The position numbers and the translations under genes were made by a program. The notes below the pieces were generated by a model, which was given only the letters and a program-made list of their open reading frames with translations, did no database searches and was not told where the DNA came from. Shown here one piece after another: positions 1 to 7,543 of a stretch of DNA of 64,000 nucleotides. Numbering within the stretch: the stretch's first letter is position 1; every line of letters starts with the position of its first letter. Location of the stretch: assembly GCA_026129865.1 (NCBI GenBank), contig JAHCHG010000009.1, positions 64,501 through 128,500 on the forward strand, written 5' to 3'. Source of the DNA: Pyrinomonadaceae bacterium. GTDB lineage: Bacteria > Acidobacteriota > Blastocatellia > Pyrinomonadales > Pyrinomonadaceae.

Positions 1-708
1 GCACGCGTTTCCATCCACCGAAGCTTCGCCCGCAAATTTATATGCAGCGTCGGCATTTTCGGACGCGGTGCCGAGCAAAGCCATTGTCATTCGAAACATT
101 TCATTGTTTCGATTTCCCGATATATTCTCAAGTTTTACATCGTTTTCAACGACAATCCGCTTACCGTCTTTTGTAACCCATTCCTTTTTCGTCGGACTTA
201 CATTCTCTGTTACGACCGTTTTAACATCAGCGGTCGAATCGTCGCTTTTGCGAACGGTTATCTTTTTGCCTCCGTCACTGCTTGTCCAGTTAACATCGCC
301 GTCGCCTTTTTTTACTATGAAAACATCTTTGTCGCCGGATTTGTTTCCTTCGTCATTTCGCAAAATTACGACATCGAAATCTTTCTCCACTATTGCATCA
401 CCGCCGCCCGGCGTTCCGATGCGAACTATCTTGCTGTACATATTCGGCAGCTGCATGTTGATCTCGACCGAACCGTTCTCGGTTTGCCTCACGCCGTTCT
501 TTTCGAAAACGTGGGTTGAATTTCCCGAGATAGTCATGCTGCGAACGCTGTTGATATTCGCGTCGCCGCCGATCGCAATGCGCGCAAGGCGAATAAGCTC
601 GAGCGCCTGCGGATCGGATTTGAACTTAGCACCCGTTCGCTCGACAACCGCGCCTAAACCCAGAAAAAATGTAGACACCAGGATGATCATCAAAAAAAAC
701 TTTTTCAT
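1..708 (-). CDS. Secreted hypothetical protein, LolA/outer-membrane lipoprotein-sorting-like (3' end cut by window edge)
   Basis: The minus strand is open from an ATG at 708 to the window edge, giving at least 236 codons with no stop, so the C-terminus is missing. The start is preceded by a strong Shine-Dalgarno GGAGGT at 713-718. The first residues (MKKFFLMIILVSTFFLGLGA) form a signal peptide. The next stretch (QALELIRLARIAIGGDANIN) and the alternating polar/hydrophobic beta-strand pattern resemble LolA-fold or DUF4292-like periplasmic proteins common in Acidobacteriota; this is inference, since no diagnostic motif is visible. It is divergent from the histidine kinase gene at 958, and the shared upstream region carries paired GTAAA boxes, so it may be a target of that two-component system. 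Confidence 0.75.
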   Translation of the reverse strand, partial: MKKFFLMIILVSTFFLGLGAVVERTGAKFKSDPQALELIRLARIAIGGDANINSVRSMTISGNSTHVFEKNGVRQTENGSVEINMQLPNMYSKIVRIGTPGGGDAIVEKDFDVVILRNDEGNKSGDKDVFIVKKGDGDVNWTSSDGGKKITVRKSDDSTADVKTVVTENVSPTKKEWVTKDGKRIVVENDVKLENISGNRNNEMFRMTMALLGTASENADAAYKFAGEASVDGNAC

Positions 709-798
709 ATTTACCTCCAAATGAATTGAAATTTGTTTTTAGAACCGTACGCATTCTGACAAAAATTTCGACACGGGTGATTAAGACGACGCAAAGAT

Positions 799-816
799 TT
801 TGTAAAGAATGTAAAA
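799..816 (+). promoter_or_regulatory. GTAAA-N4-GTAAA box, copy 1
   Basis: The 18-mer TTTGTAAAGAATGTAAAA holds two direct GTAAA half-sites separated by 4 bp, the layout of CpxR/OmpR-family binding boxes. An identical 18-mer occurs 107 bp downstream, in the same divergent promoter region next to an OmpR-type regulator. Its function as a regulator site is inferred. Confidence 0.4.
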
Positions 817-905
817 AGTGTCCGCGAAAGTCTGTTTATTCAACTTTCAACGAAAACAATGCAGTTTTGCGGATTTCGCTGCGTTTGTAAAACTCACGCA
901 AAATG

Positions 906-923
906 TTTGTAAAGAATGTAAAA
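906..923 (+). promoter_or_regulatory. GTAAA-N4-GTAAA box, copy 2
   Basis: Identical 18-mer TTTGTAAAGAATGTAAAA, about 35 bp upstream of the histidine kinase start. A further single GTTTGTAAA lies just upstream near 889-897. The repetition and position suggest autoregulation by the adjacent response regulator. Confidence 0.4.
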
Positions 924-957
924 TATGCAGCGTTTCTGCGAAATTCGATAAATTTGC

Positions 958-2808
958 ATGTTAATATTGGCAGCAATGACCGGTAGTAAAGAAAATTCGT
1001 GGATATTGATCGCAGCCGTTGTATTTTTACTCGGTTTGCTCGTCGTGCTCGCCGGATTTCAATATACCTGGGTTGGTCAAATCAGCGACGCCGAGCGCGA
1101 GCGAATGAAAAACCGCCTGCAGGACGATACGCGCAGATTTGCCGAAGATTTCGACCGCGAGATGCGTTTGGTCTATTTCGGTTTTCAGCTGAATTCCGAA
1201 GATATCGCCGAACCCGATTCGAAGCCGTTCAAAAAGCTCCTTGCAAACTGGCAAAATCAGACGAAATTTCCCGAGCTGGCTGAATCGTTCTATTACCTGT
1301 CGTTTGACGGCTCGGACGACCTGAAGTTTGACGGCGAAAAAGGAAGATTTGAGAAAATCGAATTGCCTGAGAAACTTGCGGCGACAAAGAACCATTTAAG
1401 AACATCCGCCGCGTTTTCGCCGATTCTCGAAGTCGAACACGCTCTCGCAGTGCCGATCTACCCGCCGGAAAGCGGAGTAAAAAGGATCGTTTTGCGCACC
1501 GGAAATTCGGAGGATGAAAACGTTTCGCTCGAATCAAAAATGGAAATGCCGGAAAAATCGGGTGTTTTGATCATTGTTTTGAACCGGCATGCGATCTTTG
1601 AAAGGATCTTGCCGGCAATTTCCGCCAAGTATTTTTCAAATTCCGGCGGCGCGGATTTTAAGGTTGCGGTTACCGATTCGCATAAGAATTTAATCTTCAA
1701 GACCGCTGATCTATCCACAATGTCTCCCGATTCGACCGCCAAACTTTTTAGCGTACAGCCAACCGATTTTGCGTTTTTCAGAAAAGAAGCCGGATTGGTC
1801 GAAAGCGCGGCGTCGGTAAAAAGAAGCACTGTCATAAAAAGTGAAAGCGAATCGTTAAAGTCGAAAAAACCTGAAAAGAGTGAGGTCGTCAGCGTAAATC
1901 TGCAAGGACTCGACGGAAATACGCCTAAAATTGCCGTGTTTGAATCGATGAACGGTAACGGAAACGGAATTTGGACTTTACAGGTACAGCATAGCGCCGG
2001 TTCGCTTGAACAATTTATCGAGAACGCACGGCGAAGAAATCTGGCAGTAAGTTTCGGTATTTTAGGACTTTTGGCAGCAAGCGTCATATTGATCTTTGTT
2101 TCGGCACAGCGTTCTAAACGTCTTGCACAGAGTCAGTTGGATTTCGTTTCGTCCGTTTCGCACGAATTTCGAACGCCGCTTTCGGTAATTTATTCTGCCG
2201 GAGAAAATCTGACCGACGGCGTCGTGAACTCGCCCGATCAGGTCGAAAGATACGGCGATCTGATAACGGGCGAAGGCAAGAAATTGACGGCAATGGTCGA
2301 ACAGATCCTTCAATTTGCAGGAGCGCGATCCGGAAAGCAGAAATACGATTTTCGCGAAACCGATGCGCGAACCATCGTCGAAAACGCCGTTGCGGAATGC
2401 AAACCATTGCTCGATGAGAACGAATTTCAGCTTAATGTCGATTTGCCGGAACGACTTCCGACGTTTGCCGCCGATTTCGGCGCGTTGAGCCGCGCGGTTC
2501 AAAATTTGATCGTAAACGCAGTTAAATACAGCAACGGCAGACGTGAGATCGCGATCGCGGCGAAAAACGGTGATGGTGAGTTAAAAATTTCAGTGGCGGA
2601 CAAAGGAATCGGCATTTCGCGGAAAGACCTTGCACATGTGTTCGAGCCGTTTTACCGTGCGAAATCGGTTGTTGACGATCAAATTCACGGCAACGGACTC
2701 GGTTTGAACCTGGTCAAAGAGATCGTCGAAGCGCACAAAGGAAAAGTCGATGTCGAAAGTGAGGTCGGAAAGGGAAGTAAGTTCACGATCCGGCTGCCTA
2801 TAAACTGA
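958..2808 (+). CDS. Two-component sensor histidine kinase (HisKA/HATPase)
   Basis: This is a membrane sensor kinase of 616 residues. There is a transmembrane helix at about residues 15-37, a large extracytoplasmic sensor region (about 40-360) with no recognised fold, and a second helix at about 362-383. The HisKA domain follows with the H-box SHEFRTPL (phosphoacceptor His402). The HATPase domain has the N-box NLIVNAVKYS (Asn516/Asn520), G1 box DKGIGIS (from Asp548) and G2 box GNGLGL (from Gly578). An alternative start is Met7; neither has a good ribosome binding site. The response regulator gene follows 19 nt downstream, so the two form an operon. The stimulus cannot be read from the sequence. 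Confidence 0.92.
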   Translation: MLILAAMTGSKENSWILIAAVVFLLGLLVVLAGFQYTWVGQISDAERERMKNRLQDDTRRFAEDFDREMRLVYFGFQLNSEDIAEPDSKPFKKLLANWQNQTKFPELAESFYYLSFDGSDDLKFDGEKGRFEKIELPEKLAATKNHLRTSAAFSPILEVEHALAVPIYPPESGVKRIVLRTGNSEDENVSLESKMEMPEKSGVLIIVLNRHAIFERILPAISAKYFSNSGGADFKVAVTDSHKNLIFKTADLSTMSPDSTAKLFSVQPTDFAFFRKEAGLVESAASVKRSTVIKSESESLKSKKPEKSEVVSVNLQGLDGNTPKIAVFESMNGNGNGIWTLQVQHSAGSLEQFIENARRRNLAVSFGILGLLAASVILIFVSAQRSKRLAQSQLDFVSSVSHEFRTPLSVIYSAGENLTDGVVNSPDQVERYGDLITGEGKKLTAMVEQILQFAGARSGKQKYDFRETDARTIVENAVAECKPLLDENEFQLNVDLPERLPTFAADFGALSRAVQNLIVNAVKYSNGRREIAIAAKNGDGELKISVADKGIGISRKDLAHVFEPFYRAKSVVDDQIHGNGLGLNLVKEIVEAHKGKVDVESEVGKGSKFTIRLPIN

Positions 2809-2827
2809 CAGTTTAGAGAATTAAAAG

Positions 2828-3508
2828 ATGAGGATCTTACTTATTGAAGATGAGGAAGGATTGATCCTGACGTTGACGGACCGATTACGAAGTGAGGGTT
2901 TCGATGTGAGATCCGCTTCGGACGGCGCTGCCGGGCTGGAAATTGCTTTGAGCGAATCGTTCGATCTGATCGTTTTAGACGTAATGCTTCCGAAAAAGAA
3001 CGGGTTCGACGTTTGCCGCGATCTTCGTAAAAACGCGGTTGAAACGCCGATCTTGATGCTGACGGCGAAAGGCGAAACATTTGATAAGGTGCTCGGCTTA
3101 AAACTTGGTGCGGACGATTATTTGACCAAACCGTTCGAAATTGCCGAACTGCTTGCCAGAGTTGAAGCATTGATTCGCCGGACGGCGAACACGGTTCAAA
3201 ACCTTAACGGATCGTTCAAATTTGGAAATGTAGCGATAGATTTTCGCCGTGCCGAAGTTCTTCGCGAAAATAAGCCGGTCGAACTTTCCGCGCTTGAATT
3301 TAAGCTTCTTCAATATCTGATCGAACATCGCGGCGATGTCTTAAAACGCGACGAACTTCTCGACGAAGTTTGGGGATACGACGCGATGCCGTCCACGCGA
3401 ACGGTCGATGTTCACATTGCCTGGCTTCGGCAAAAGCTGGAGGACAATCCGAAATTCCCCAAATTTATTCAGACTGTTCATGGGCTTGGCTACAAATTTT
3501 CAGCATAA
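2828..3508 (+). CDS. OmpR/PhoB-family response regulator
   Basis: This 226-residue DNA-binding response regulator is the partner of the kinase just upstream. The receiver domain (about 1-115) has the acidic pair at Glu7-Asp8, phosphoacceptor Asp51 in LIVLDVMLP, Thr79 in LMLTAK and the conserved Lys101 in LTKPF. The C-terminal winged-helix domain (about 125-226) carries the typical ELSALEFKLLQYLIEHRGDV and TVDVHIAWLRQKLE segments. A strong intrinsic terminator follows directly after the stop codon, closing the two-gene operon. Paired GTAAA boxes upstream of the operon are plausible binding sites. Confidence 0.95.
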   Translation: MRILLIEDEEGLILTLTDRLRSEGFDVRSASDGAAGLEIALSESFDLIVLDVMLPKKNGFDVCRDLRKNAVETPILMLTAKGETFDKVLGLKLGADDYLTKPFEIAELLARVEALIRRTANTVQNLNGSFKFGNVAIDFRRAEVLRENKPVELSALEFKLLQYLIEHRGDVLKRDELLDEVWGYDAMPSTRTVDVHIAWLRQKLEDNPKFPKFIQTVHGLGYKFSA

Positions 3509-3510
3509 AA

Positions 3511-3550
3511 AAGGCGAAACGGCTAATGGAAAGCCGTTTCGCCTTTTTTT
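3511..3550 (+). terminator. Intrinsic terminator of the two-component operon
   Basis: A perfect 14-bp stem (3511-3524 AAGGCGAAACGGCT pairing with 3532-3545) with a 7-nt loop is followed by a T run, 2 nt after the response regulator stop. The complementary A run on the left side may let it serve the convergent gene ending at 3570 as well. Confidence 0.9.
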
Positions 3551-3569
3551 GTGATCGTTTCTACGATCT

Positions 3570-5120
3570 CTATTTAAAACATCCCGCACGTTGCCCGCCG
3601 AAAAGCTTCGAACCGGCGAGATTCTCACTGTCAGGCGTCAAATTTAAATTTGTAACGTCTGCGTTTACCGTGATGGAAGTCGGGCAGAAAACGAATTGCT
3701 TCGAAAGGACAGTAACCGAATATGTGCGACCTGTCGGGACGTCCGGAATGCTGAAGTTACCGAAACTGTTCGTTGTTGCCGAAACCGTAAACGTAGTTCC
3801 GGCTGCCGTCATCGACGTTTCCGTCAAAACGACGATTACGCGATCGATCGGCGAACCGGTCGATGTCTGCAATTTGCCGCTTACGCTTGCGCTTGTCGCT
3901 GCGACCTCTACCGATCCGATATCGACATTCGCTCCCGACGGTCGCGTCGTACCGCGCTGATCGGTGACGACCGCTTGCGGGGGGTTGTTGGTGGCGCACG
4001 AAAGGTCGAGAACACAGTTTTGTCCGCCGTCGATCGCCGGTGAACCGCTCATCGGCAGCATTGTTTGGGTTGGTCCGCCGTTGTCCGCAAGCATTCCGAG
4101 CATGGGATCGATGTTCAGCAAATCGGACGTTTCCCAGCCTGTGCTTGTTCCGACATTTCCAATTATGTTATTTCCTTCCGAATCGATACCGTTCGTCGAA
4201 TTTGTTATATCCGGCGAGGTTGATACGCCGTTATTTCCCGCGACGATACAGTTGCGGATAAAGAAATTGACATTTGTCGTTCCGCGATGAATGCCGCCGC
4301 CGTTGTTTCCCGAACTGTTTCCGGAAAAAGTTGAATTTGTAATGATCTGATTTGAACCGTTGGAATGGAACCCGCCGCCGCTTCCGTTAGGCGCAGTGTT
4401 ATTTGCAAAAGTGGAGTTCGTGATGCGCACGATCCCGTTAAACTGTGCGCCGCCGCCGCCGGTCGTGCCGCCGCTTGTATTTCCGACGAAAGTTGAATTA
4501 TTGATATTTACGGTGCTGCTCGAAAAATTCTGCATTCCGCCGCCCGAAGAAGTTGTCGCGGTATTGCTGCTGATAACGCTTTCATTGATGTTCAGAACAC
4601 TGCCGCTGCCTGAATTGCGAATGCCGCCGCCGTTTGTTGCGGTGTTTCCGGTAACGACGACCCGGTTGAGCGTCAGCGTTCCAAGGTCGTTGTAGATCGC
4701 GCCGCCGCTGTTTGATGCTACGGAGCCGACGCCGTTTCCACGCGTTAACGTCAGATCGTTGATCGTTGCAGCGACGCCTGCGGCGGTCTTAAAAATGCGG
4801 CTGCTTAAGTTGCCGTCGATAGTCAGCAGATTTGCGCCCGTACCGTTGATCGTCAACGTCCCGTTCGCACCGAAAATTATTTCGCCGAGCGTTATGCTAA
4901 CCGTTTGCGCCGAACCAAAGACCATTGGGTCAAAGTTGATAATGTCGTCGCCAGCCGCAGTGTTGGCGGCTTGCACTGCTTCGCGCAGAGAACAGTCTGT
5001 GTCGCATATACCGTCGTTTGTGTCGGCAGTTTTAGTAACCGTGAATGTTGCCGCCGACGCGATGCCGGAAGCCAGGCAGATCAAAGCTGCAATGATGGAA
5101 CCTTTAACAAATCTTCTCAT
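3570..5120 (-). CDS. Secreted CSLREA-domain parallel beta-helix protein
   Basis: This secreted protein of about 516 residues has a signal peptide (GSIIAALICLASGIASA), then the CSLREA motif (CDTDCSLREAVQAANT). A long right-handed beta-helix follows, with repeated G-G-[GA]-[IM] and NNST/ITNSTFSGN turns, and the choice-of-anchor Q-like motif DNGGPTQTMLP. A carboxypeptidase-regulatory-like domain (about the last 100 residues, SVSGKLQTSTGSPIDRV) lies at the C-terminus. The start at 5120 is chosen because GGAGG sits about 10 nt upstream; an in-frame ATG at 5147 lies before that site. Such proteins are exported adhesin-like or surface proteins in Acidobacteriota and relatives; the substrate is unknown. 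Confidence 0.85.
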   Translation of the reverse strand: MRRFVKGSIIAALICLASGIASAATFTVTKTADTNDGICDTDCSLREAVQAANTAAGDDIINFDPMVFGSAQTVSITLGEIIFGANGTLTINGTGANLLTIDGNLSSRIFKTAAGVAATINDLTLTRGNGVGSVASNSGGAIYNDLGTLTLNRVVVTGNTATNGGGIRNSGSGSVLNINESVISSNTATTSSGGGMQNFSSSTVNINNSTFVGNTSGGTTGGGGAQFNGIVRITNSTFANNTAPNGSGGGFHSNGSNQIITNSTFSGNSSGNNGGGIHRGTTNVNFFIRNCIVAGNNGVSTSPDITNSTNGIDSEGNNIIGNVGTSTGWETSDLLNIDPMLGMLADNGGPTQTMLPMSGSPAIDGGQNCVLDLSCATNNPPQAVVTDQRGTTRPSGANVDIGSVEVAATSASVSGKLQTSTGSPIDRVIVVLTETSMTAAGTTFTVSATTNSFGNFSIPDVPTGRTYSVTVLSKQFVFCPTSITVNADVTNLNLTPDSENLAGSKLFGGQRAGCFK

Positions 5121-5238
5121 CTCATTCTTCCCTCCTCGAATGATCAAAAAAAGTCAATAAGACGCGCGCAACGTCCCGGAAATCGAACCGCGCGTTTTAA
5201 ATTATGTGAAATTGGGCTTGAGAAGGATTTTAACGGCA

Positions 5239-5271
5239 ATTGCCGCGATCCGGCAAGAAAATCGCGGCAAT
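5239..5271 (-). terminator. Hairpin downstream of the malic enzyme gene
   Basis: An 11-bp inverted repeat (ATTGCCGCGAT at 5239-5249 against 5261-5271) lies 25 nt past the malic enzyme stop on the minus strand. No clean U tract follows, so it may be a weak terminator or an RNA 3' end-stabilising hairpin. Confidence 0.45.
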
Positions 5272-5295
5272 ATTTAGAAGAAGATCTTAAGCAGA

Positions 5296-6735
5296 TCAGA
5301 ATTCGCTTTCAGGAGTTGCTCGCTCGCGCCTTGCAACTCCGCTGCGGTATGCGGCTTCTTCAACTTCGGATGCGACGGCTTCGCCGACCCGGCGGTCGAA
5401 AACCGACGGGATAATATAGTCGGGATGCAGTTCGTCGTCGCCGATTATTCCGGCTATTGCGTTTGCGGCGGCGAGCTTCATCTCTTCGTTTATTCGCGAC
5501 GCGCGGCAGTTCAGCGCACCGCGGAATATTCCGGGAAAACAAAGAACGTTGTTGATTTGATTCGGATAATCGCTGCGTCCGGTTGCCATAACGGCAACAT
5601 GTCCGGCGGCGTCTTCGGGCATAATTTCAGGTACCGGATTTGCCATCGCGAAGATTACCGGATCTTTCGCCATGTTCGCCAGATCTTTTTCATCTATCAC
5701 GCCCGGCGCGCTGAGTCCGAAAAACACATCGGCTCCCTTAATAATGTCGTGGATCGATCCTTTTTCCCCGTTTGGATTTGTATTGCGCGCATACCAATCC
5801 TTGACCCAGTTCATATTTTCGGTTCTGCCGTCGAAAAGTGCGCCTGTTTGGTCGCAGCCGATGATGTTCTTAACGCCTGCTGCCTGAACGATCTTTGTGC
5901 ATGCGACGCCCGCCGCGCCGACTCCGTTTACGACGACCTTTATGTCTTCCATTCGCTTTCCGACGATCTTCAGCGCGTTGATCAGCGCCGCAAGAACTAC
6001 GACTGCAGTTCCGTGCTGGTCGTCGTGAAATACAGGAATATCCAGCTCTTCCTTCAGGCGGTCTTCGATCTCAAAACATCGCGGCGCTGAAATATCTTCT
6101 AGATTTATTCCGCCGAAGGCGACCGAAATATTTTTGATGGTTTGAATGATCTCGTGCGGATCTTTCGTGTTCAAGCAGATCGGAAAAGCGTCGACGCCGC
6201 CGAATTCCTTAAATAGCTGAGCCTTTCCTTCCATTACAGGCATGGCAGCAGCCGGTCCGATGTCGCCGAGTCCCAAAACTGCAGTTCCGTCCGAAACGAC
6301 CGCGACGGTGTTTTTCTTGATCGTCAATGTAAACGCTTTTTCCGGATCCTTATGTATCGCTTCGCAAACCCGCGCGACACCGGGCGTGTATGCCATCGAA
6401 AGATCGTCGCGCGTTTTTAAAGGCATTTTCGAAACCATTTCGATCTTTCCGCCGAGATGCATAAGAAACGTCCGGTCCGAATGATTGATCAGGTCTACTC
6501 CGTCGATAAACTTGATCGCGTCAAGAATTTCCTGATCGTGCTGTTCGGAAGACGCATTGACCGTTATATCGCGGACAAGAAAATCCTTCCCGACGCTGAC
6601 AATATCGATCGCTTCAATGCTTCCGCCTGTTGTTCCGATCGCGGTTGTCAATTCGCCGAGCTTTCCCGGGCTGTTTTGAATTTTGACTCTTAATGTAACG
6701 CTGTAGCTTGCGTTTGGTGTTGGTTTATTTGGCAC
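5296..6735 (-). CDS. NAD(P)-dependent malic enzyme with N-terminal ACT domain
   Basis: This 479-residue enzyme oxidatively decarboxylates malate to pyruvate and CO2. An ACT regulatory domain occupies residues 1-85 (VTLRVKIQNSPGKLGELTTAIG), suggesting small-ligand control. The malic enzyme N-domain has MAYTPGVARVC, SDGTAVLGLGDIGPAAAMPVMEGK and DAFPICLNTKD. The NAD-binding domain has FHDDQHGTAVVVLAAL, VVNGVGAAGVACTKI and FAMANPVPEI. It lies 43 nt downstream of the lexA-like gene on the same strand and may be co-transcribed with it. The ACT-fused small type is common in Acidobacteriota and related groups. Whether NAD or NADP is used cannot be told. Confidence 0.93.
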   Translation of the reverse strand: MPNKPTPNASYSVTLRVKIQNSPGKLGELTTAIGTTGGSIEAIDIVSVGKDFLVRDITVNASSEQHDQEILDAIKFIDGVDLINHSDRTFLMHLGGKIEMVSKMPLKTRDDLSMAYTPGVARVCEAIHKDPEKAFTLTIKKNTVAVVSDGTAVLGLGDIGPAAAMPVMEGKAQLFKEFGGVDAFPICLNTKDPHEIIQTIKNISVAFGGINLEDISAPRCFEIEDRLKEELDIPVFHDDQHGTAVVVLAALINALKIVGKRMEDIKVVVNGVGAAGVACTKIVQAAGVKNIIGCDQTGALFDGRTENMNWVKDWYARNTNPNGEKGSIHDIIKGADVFFGLSAPGVIDEKDLANMAKDPVIFAMANPVPEIMPEDAAGHVAVMATGRSDYPNQINNVLCFPGIFRGALNCRASRINEEMKLAAANAIAGIIGDDELHPDYIIPSVFDRRVGEAVASEVEEAAYRSGVARRERATPESEF

Positions 6736-6778
6736 AATTTTCCCTTACTGTTTGATTCGATCTTTTAGCTTAAACCTT

Positions 6779-7384
6779 TTATCGCAGATGACGCAAAATG
6801 CCGCGCAAAACTCCCAAAATTTCAACCTTATCGGCGGAAATAAATTGCGGCGAATAGCTTCCGTTCGATGGTCGCAACTCAACATTTGCCCCGGCGCGGT
6901 GATACGTATGAAGCAGCGCGCGGCTCTTTTCAAGCACTGCCAGCACGACTTCGCCGTCGCGCGAATAGGATCTTTTTTCGACGATCGCAATGTCGTCGCG
7001 GCAGATCTGCTTATCTATCATTGAATCGTCTTCGATCCGAAAAAGCGACATCTTTTCCGGACGCTGACCTTCGACCATAAACATCGGGACAAATAAAGAC
7101 GGTTCGTTGGATTCGCGAAACGGAAGCTGCGCCCAATTGATCTCGCAGGTTTTTTCAAAAACCGAACCGGTCGGATTGAGCTGAAGCTTAAAGCTGCCGG
7201 TTTCCCGGCTGCGCAAAAGTAAACCCTGAGATTCGAGCGCGGCAATATGTTTCGCGATTCCGGCTTTTGACGAAACCCCCAAATGACGCGCGATCTGCTG
7301 GTACGACGGCTCAAAACCGTGATTTTCTATGTATTGTTTGATGAATTCCAGAACATCCTTTTGTCTTCTGGTCCGCGGCTGCAT
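6779..7384 (-). CDS. lexA: LexA-like repressor, apparently non-self-cleaving
   Basis: This 201-residue protein has a LexA winged-helix domain (residues 1-65, QKDVLEFIKQYIENHGFEPS, then SYQQIARHLGV) and a C-terminal S24 peptidase-type dimerisation domain. The nucleophile Ser is retained (Ser121 in IEDDSMIDK). The general-base lysine of E. coli LexA (in VTVKRL) aligns with His159 (ALLHTYHR), and no Ala-Gly cleavage site is present in the linker (residues about 75-105). SOS-type autocleavage may therefore be lost. It is divergent from hflX, and a palindrome TACAATTGTA lies 4 nt upstream of the start codon. The malic enzyme gene follows on the same strand. Confidence 0.85.
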   Translation of the reverse strand: MQPRTRRQKDVLEFIKQYIENHGFEPSYQQIARHLGVSSKAGIAKHIAALESQGLLLRSRETGSFKLQLNPTGSVFEKTCEINWAQLPFRESNEPSLFVPMFMVEGQRPEKMSLFRIEDDSMIDKQICRDDIAIVEKRSYSRDGEVVLAVLEKSRALLHTYHRAGANVELRPSNGSYSPQFISADKVEILGVLRGILRHLR

Positions 7385-7388
7385 ATTT

Positions 7389-7398
7389 TACAATTGTA
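7389..7398 (-). promoter_or_regulatory. Palindrome just upstream of the lexA-like gene
   Basis: TACAATTGTA is a perfect 10-bp palindrome in an AT-rich setting, 4 nt from the lexA-like start codon. It is a candidate autoregulatory operator by position only. Confidence 0.3.
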
Positions 7399-7489
7399 TT
7401 TTAATTTCGAACAAAGTAAAACGAGCCCGCCGGTCGCCCAAACGATCGTACTCCGATCCATCGGCAAATCCGTTTACCAAAGCGCGCTA

Positions 7490-7498
7490 TGGTATAAT
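7490..7498 (+). promoter_or_regulatory. Extended -10 promoter of hflX
   Basis: TGGTATAAT is a perfect extended -10 (TGnTATAAT) about 45 nt upstream of the hflX coding start. No good -35 lies at 17 bp, as expected of extended -10 promoters. A transcript starting near 7505 would include the GGAGG at 7529-7533. Confidence 0.55.
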
Positions 7499-7543
7499 CT
7501 AGGCTAAATTCAAGCAAAATAACTTCTTGGAGGAAAGTTTCTT

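Noticed and set aside
68-724. Plus-strand 218-codon ORF
   Set aside because: It is the antisense shadow of the secreted protein on the minus strand (1-708), which has a ribosome binding site and signal peptide.
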